From assembly GCA_020427905.1 (NCBI GenBank), contig JAGQNU010000065.1:1-6903 (forward strand): a stretch of 6,903 nt of DNA, written 5' to 3'. Shown here piece after piece: positions 5,135 through 6,903 of this stretch. Both the position numbers and the translations under genes were made by a program. The notes below the pieces were generated by a model. It saw nothing but the letters and a program-made list of their open reading frames with translations. It did no database searches and was not told the DNA's origin. This stretch comes from Candidatus Saccharimonadota bacterium (GTDB lineage Bacteria > Patescibacteriota > Saccharimonadia > Saccharimonadales > UBA7683). How positions within the stretch are numbered: the first letter of the stretch is position 1; the number at the start of each line of letters is the position of its first letter.

Positions 5135-5954
5135 ACCATACGTTATTTCTGAGGATCTCGAGACTGCAGGGTCATATGTCGAGCAGGGCCAGTTGGATAA
5201 TTTCAGAGATACATTAGTGGCAGACCTGGAGTCCATTGGCAAAACAGTCGACTGGGTTAGCTTTTCTGCTATAAAAAATGGAATACAGAAGCTGGTTAAA
5301 GGTACTAACTTACCGATTCTTACACTAGACAACAGGTACTTAGATGCAGATGGAGTGGACGCAAGTTTTGGAATGTCACGAGCAGTGTCCCGTGACCTTG
5401 AAGACGCAGGGTACGATCCTCGCGTAGGGTACGTTGGTGAGACTGAGCAACTGGACCGTATCAAACAACAACTGTCCGGGCAAGAGGTTGTTGTTGTTGA
5501 TGACGTATTGTTCTCTGGGGAGAATATATCGTGGACTATAGATAAGTTAGCACAAATCGATGTGAGGGTTGCTGCTATTGTTGGGGGTGTGGTAATAGGT
5601 GAGGCGGCTCATCTTCTTGCTGAGCGAGGAGTTGAACTTGAGTATGTACGCTCGTATGAAGATGTTGATGATGAGGTATGTGAGCGAGACTTTGCGTTTG
5701 TGTATGGCTCTGGCAGAAAATTGACAGGTGAGCAGGCAACAGCACTCTATTTTGACCCACAATATGGTAAGCCGGCACAATGGGCGTCGATCCCGCAAGA
5801 GAGCACAATATCGTTTTTTGAAAAAAACCTCGACCGAAACCGCTCACTACTTAGTGGCTCGGTGCGTCTTGGCGATATCGGAAATTTTCTTGGTTACGAC
5901 AGTGATCTTACGGTTGAAGAGAATATCACAATTGCCGCTAGTCGGTATCAATAA
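5124..5954 (+). CDS. Type I phosphoribosyltransferase-like protein B (paralog of A)
   Basis: A 276-residue soluble protein with a PRPP-loop-like segment EVVVVDDVLFSGENI (121-135). It has the Asp-Asp pair (126-127) and Ser-Gly, but Glu-Asn replaces the usual x-Thr, so PRPP binding is uncertain. It shares with protein A the pattern D-x-N-R-x4-D-G (here LDNRYLDADG, 68-77) followed by G-x-x-R and R-x-L, the DFAFVYGSGR segment (189-198), and WASI (220-223), which points to common descent. Two adjacent ATGs (5121, 5124) are possible starts; 5124 is chosen because AAGGGG (5112-5117) is then six bases away, as for the neighbours. It overlaps the 3' end of hisS by 11 bases, implying translational coupling. 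The next gene begins 18 bases after its stop. Substrate unknown. Confidence 0.7.
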   Translation: MESKPYVISEDLETAGSYVEQGQLDNFRDTLVADLESIGKTVDWVSFSAIKNGIQKLVKGTNLPILTLDNRYLDADGVDASFGMSRAVSRDLEDAGYDPRVGYVGETEQLDRIKQQLSGQEVVVVDDVLFSGENISWTIDKLAQIDVRVAAIVGGVVIGEAAHLLAERGVELEYVRSYEDVDDEVCERDFAFVYGSGRKLTGEQATALYFDPQYGKPAQWASIPQESTISFFEKNLDRNRSLLSGSVRLGDIGNFLGYDSDLTVEENITIAASRYQ

Positions 5955-5972
5955 TTACTAAAGGAGTAATAA

Positions 5973-6530
5973 ATGGCTTTTAAAGATCAGGCAGTCATAA
6001 TTAATGAAGTTGAGCGTTTAGAGCGACCCCATAATGTGCGTGATGGTTTAGTTGATAAAACTACATTACGTGTTCCGCGAGCTGCAGGGATAGTTGCTCT
6101 TGGTGAGGCAGCGCATTGGGAGGCGCCAGTCGAGGAGATGCCCTCACGAGTAATACGATACGGATCGGCGATTGTAAGACTACTCGGAGCGGGTGAATAC
6201 TTTGATTTTGTGAGCGATGTCTCAACTTCACGAGGTGAAGAAGTTAAACAGCACATCCCACTTAACTTCCCGCGTCCAGGTCAAGCCACCGCAACGATGG
6301 TAATTGATCATCTCAAGAGTATGTCGGAGGGGCAGGAGGTTGATTTGGTAGTAAATAGTGGAGATGTAGCTATTCTAGACGAACTCCTAGAGGAGTATGA
6401 GGGCATTGATCAAACAGATATGTTTACTTTGCTCGCCGGGTTTATTAACCATATCGGTGTAACAGAGCGTGACGGGGCTACATTTGTTAGCTACCCCGAT
6501 GGTGACCCACGCTTTAAGCGTGATAGATAA
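5973..6530 (+). CDS. Conserved-context hypothetical protein (185 aa), last gene of hisS operon
   Basis: Not recognised. AAGGAG (5961-5966) lies six bases before ATG, and the gene follows protein B by 18 bases, so it belongs to the same operon. The protein is acidic and soluble, with no signal peptide, membrane segment, Cys cluster or obvious nucleotide-binding loop. The N-terminal half has short hydrophobic strands (GIVALGEAAHWE 39-50; SAIVRLLGAGEYFDFV 65-80), then a linker near PLNFPRPGQ (96-104). The C-terminal half looks helical (MVIDHLKSMSEG, LDELLEEYEGI) and ends in a basic tail (DPRFKRDR). No function can be assigned. It may work with the PRTase-like proteins or simply share their regulation. 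It ends 10 bases from the stop of the convergent gene. Confidence 0.75.
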   Translation: MAFKDQAVIINEVERLERPHNVRDGLVDKTTLRVPRAAGIVALGEAAHWEAPVEEMPSRVIRYGSAIVRLLGAGEYFDFVSDVSTSRGEEVKQHIPLNFPRPGQATATMVIDHLKSMSEGQEVDLVVNSGDVAILDELLEEYEGIDQTDMFTLLAGFINHIGVTERDGATFVSYPDGDPRFKRDR

Positions 6531-6540
6531 CATCCTAGTG

Positions 6541-6903
6541 TTAGCTTGATTGGCTAGAACACTGGTCTAAGGCAATTGCAACTGCTTCTTGGGCAGTTGT
6601 TGCCGGGTGTATTTTCACGCGCTCGCGACTATCGAGGTACTCTCCAGCGAGTCGTTCACTCCAGCCACCGCTTCCATCCATGACAACGATCGGTATGTTG
6701 GCCTGATATGCTATTGCAATCTCAGTGAGAGTGCCTGAGCCGCCATTAATACAAATGATTGCATCACAGCTCAGTACGAGGCACAGCTCTCTGCCGCCAC
6801 CACGCTCCATGCCTGAGGCTATGACAATATCAACATTTTTTTCAACAACCTCTTTACCTTTACCATATGTAACACCGACAGTGAGGCCGCCATGTTTTTT
6901 TGC
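6541..6903 (-). CDS. SLOG/LOG-like nucleotide-binding protein (TIGR00725-type), 5' end outside window
   Basis: The last 120 residues are visible; the reading frame is open to the right edge. The signature GGSGTLTEIA (complement of 6715-6744) is the P-GG-x-GT-x2-E type motif of LOG/SLOG Rossmann folds. It is preceded by VDIVIASGMERGGGRE, corresponding to the T/S-G-M-x-x-x-R region of TIGR00725-like proteins, and by LSCDAIICING. An ATG at 6808-6810 is internal to the conserved fold, so it is not taken as the start. LOG enzymes release base and ribose 5-phosphate from nucleoside 5'-monophosphates; TIGR00725-type members are largely uncharacterised, so activity is inference. It converges on the hisS operon, and no intrinsic terminator is visible in the 10-base gap. 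Confidence 0.82.
   Translation of the reverse strand, partial: AKKHGGLTVGVTYGKGKEVVEKNVDIVIASGMERGGGRELCLVLSCDAIICINGGSGTLTEIAIAYQANIPIVVMDGSGGWSERLAGEYLDSRERVKIHPATTAQEAVAIALDQCSSQSS

Noticed and set aside
5575..5847. Leftward open frame with about 90 codons, rich in His and Gln, opposite protein B
   Set aside because: It is a complementary-strand shadow of the protein B coding sequence, with low-complexity composition, no SD and no recognisable domain. The other leftward frames opposite folD, gene A and hisS were rejected for the same reason.
6508..6522. CACGC/GCGTG hairpin at the end of the 185-residue gene as operon terminator
   Set aside because: The stem is short, lies within codons, and is not followed by a T run on either strand. 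A second weak inverted repeat, TAACA/TGTTA near 6527-6542, also lacks a T run.
1..6903. Alternative code with TGA as sense (as in Gracilibacteria), suggested by absence of TGA stops in the confident genes
   Set aside because: No confident gene contains an in-frame TGA, so there is no evidence for reassignment. Eight stops are too few for the absence of TGA to mean much.

Overview
The window looks like a bacterial chromosome segment, most probably from a Patescibacteria/CPR lineage such as Saccharibacteria. The reasons are small tightly packed genes, strong AGGAGG Shine-Dalgarno (SD) sites about 6 nt before most starts, divergent versions of household enzymes (FolD, HisRS, CoaD) and a stand-alone receiver protein. 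This assignment is inference. The standard code with TGA as stop fits: no confident reading frame contains an in-frame TGA. All eight confidently identified stop codons are TAA or TAG; TGA ends only the two small putative ORFs. There is no tRNA, rRNA, CRISPR array, insertion sequence or long repeat, and no stretch over 300 bases without a gene.

Left part (1-2573). A 3'-truncated coaD (phosphopantetheine adenylyltransferase) reads leftward. It diverges from a rightward group: a doubtful 59-codon ORF, an HD-superfamily phosphohydrolase-like gene (overlapping it by ATGA) and folD. The divergent promoters appear to share one AT-rich segment (453-462). folD has no convincing SD but has an extended -10 box placed so that transcription should start at or next to its ATG, so it may be leaderless. 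folD converges on a CheY-like receiver gene, and the two stop codons share a 4-base overlap.

Right part (2574-6530). A near-consensus promoter (TTGACA, 17 nt, TATCAT at 2655-2683) drives a four-gene operon: phosphoribosyltransferase-like gene A, hisS, a second phosphoribosyltransferase-like gene B, and an unknown 185-residue protein. Between promoter and first gene lies a strong intrinsic terminator (2746-2772). A 32-codon leader ORF starts Met-His-His, reads through the terminator, and ends at a TGA overlapping the GTG of gene A. This layout suggests attenuation of a hisS operon by a histidine-containing leader peptide. Genes A and B share motifs and appear to be diverged paralogs bracketing hisS, an arrangement I do not recognise as a described system.

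Right edge (6541-6903). A SLOG/LOG-like (TIGR00725-type) nucleotide-binding protein, missing its N-terminus, converges on the operon with only 10 bases between stop codons.

How the genes may fit together: CoaD, FolD, the two PRPP-loop proteins and the LOG-like protein all relate to nucleotide, PRPP or one-carbon chemistry. The most distinctive unit is the attenuated PRTase-hisS-PRTase-unknown operon.
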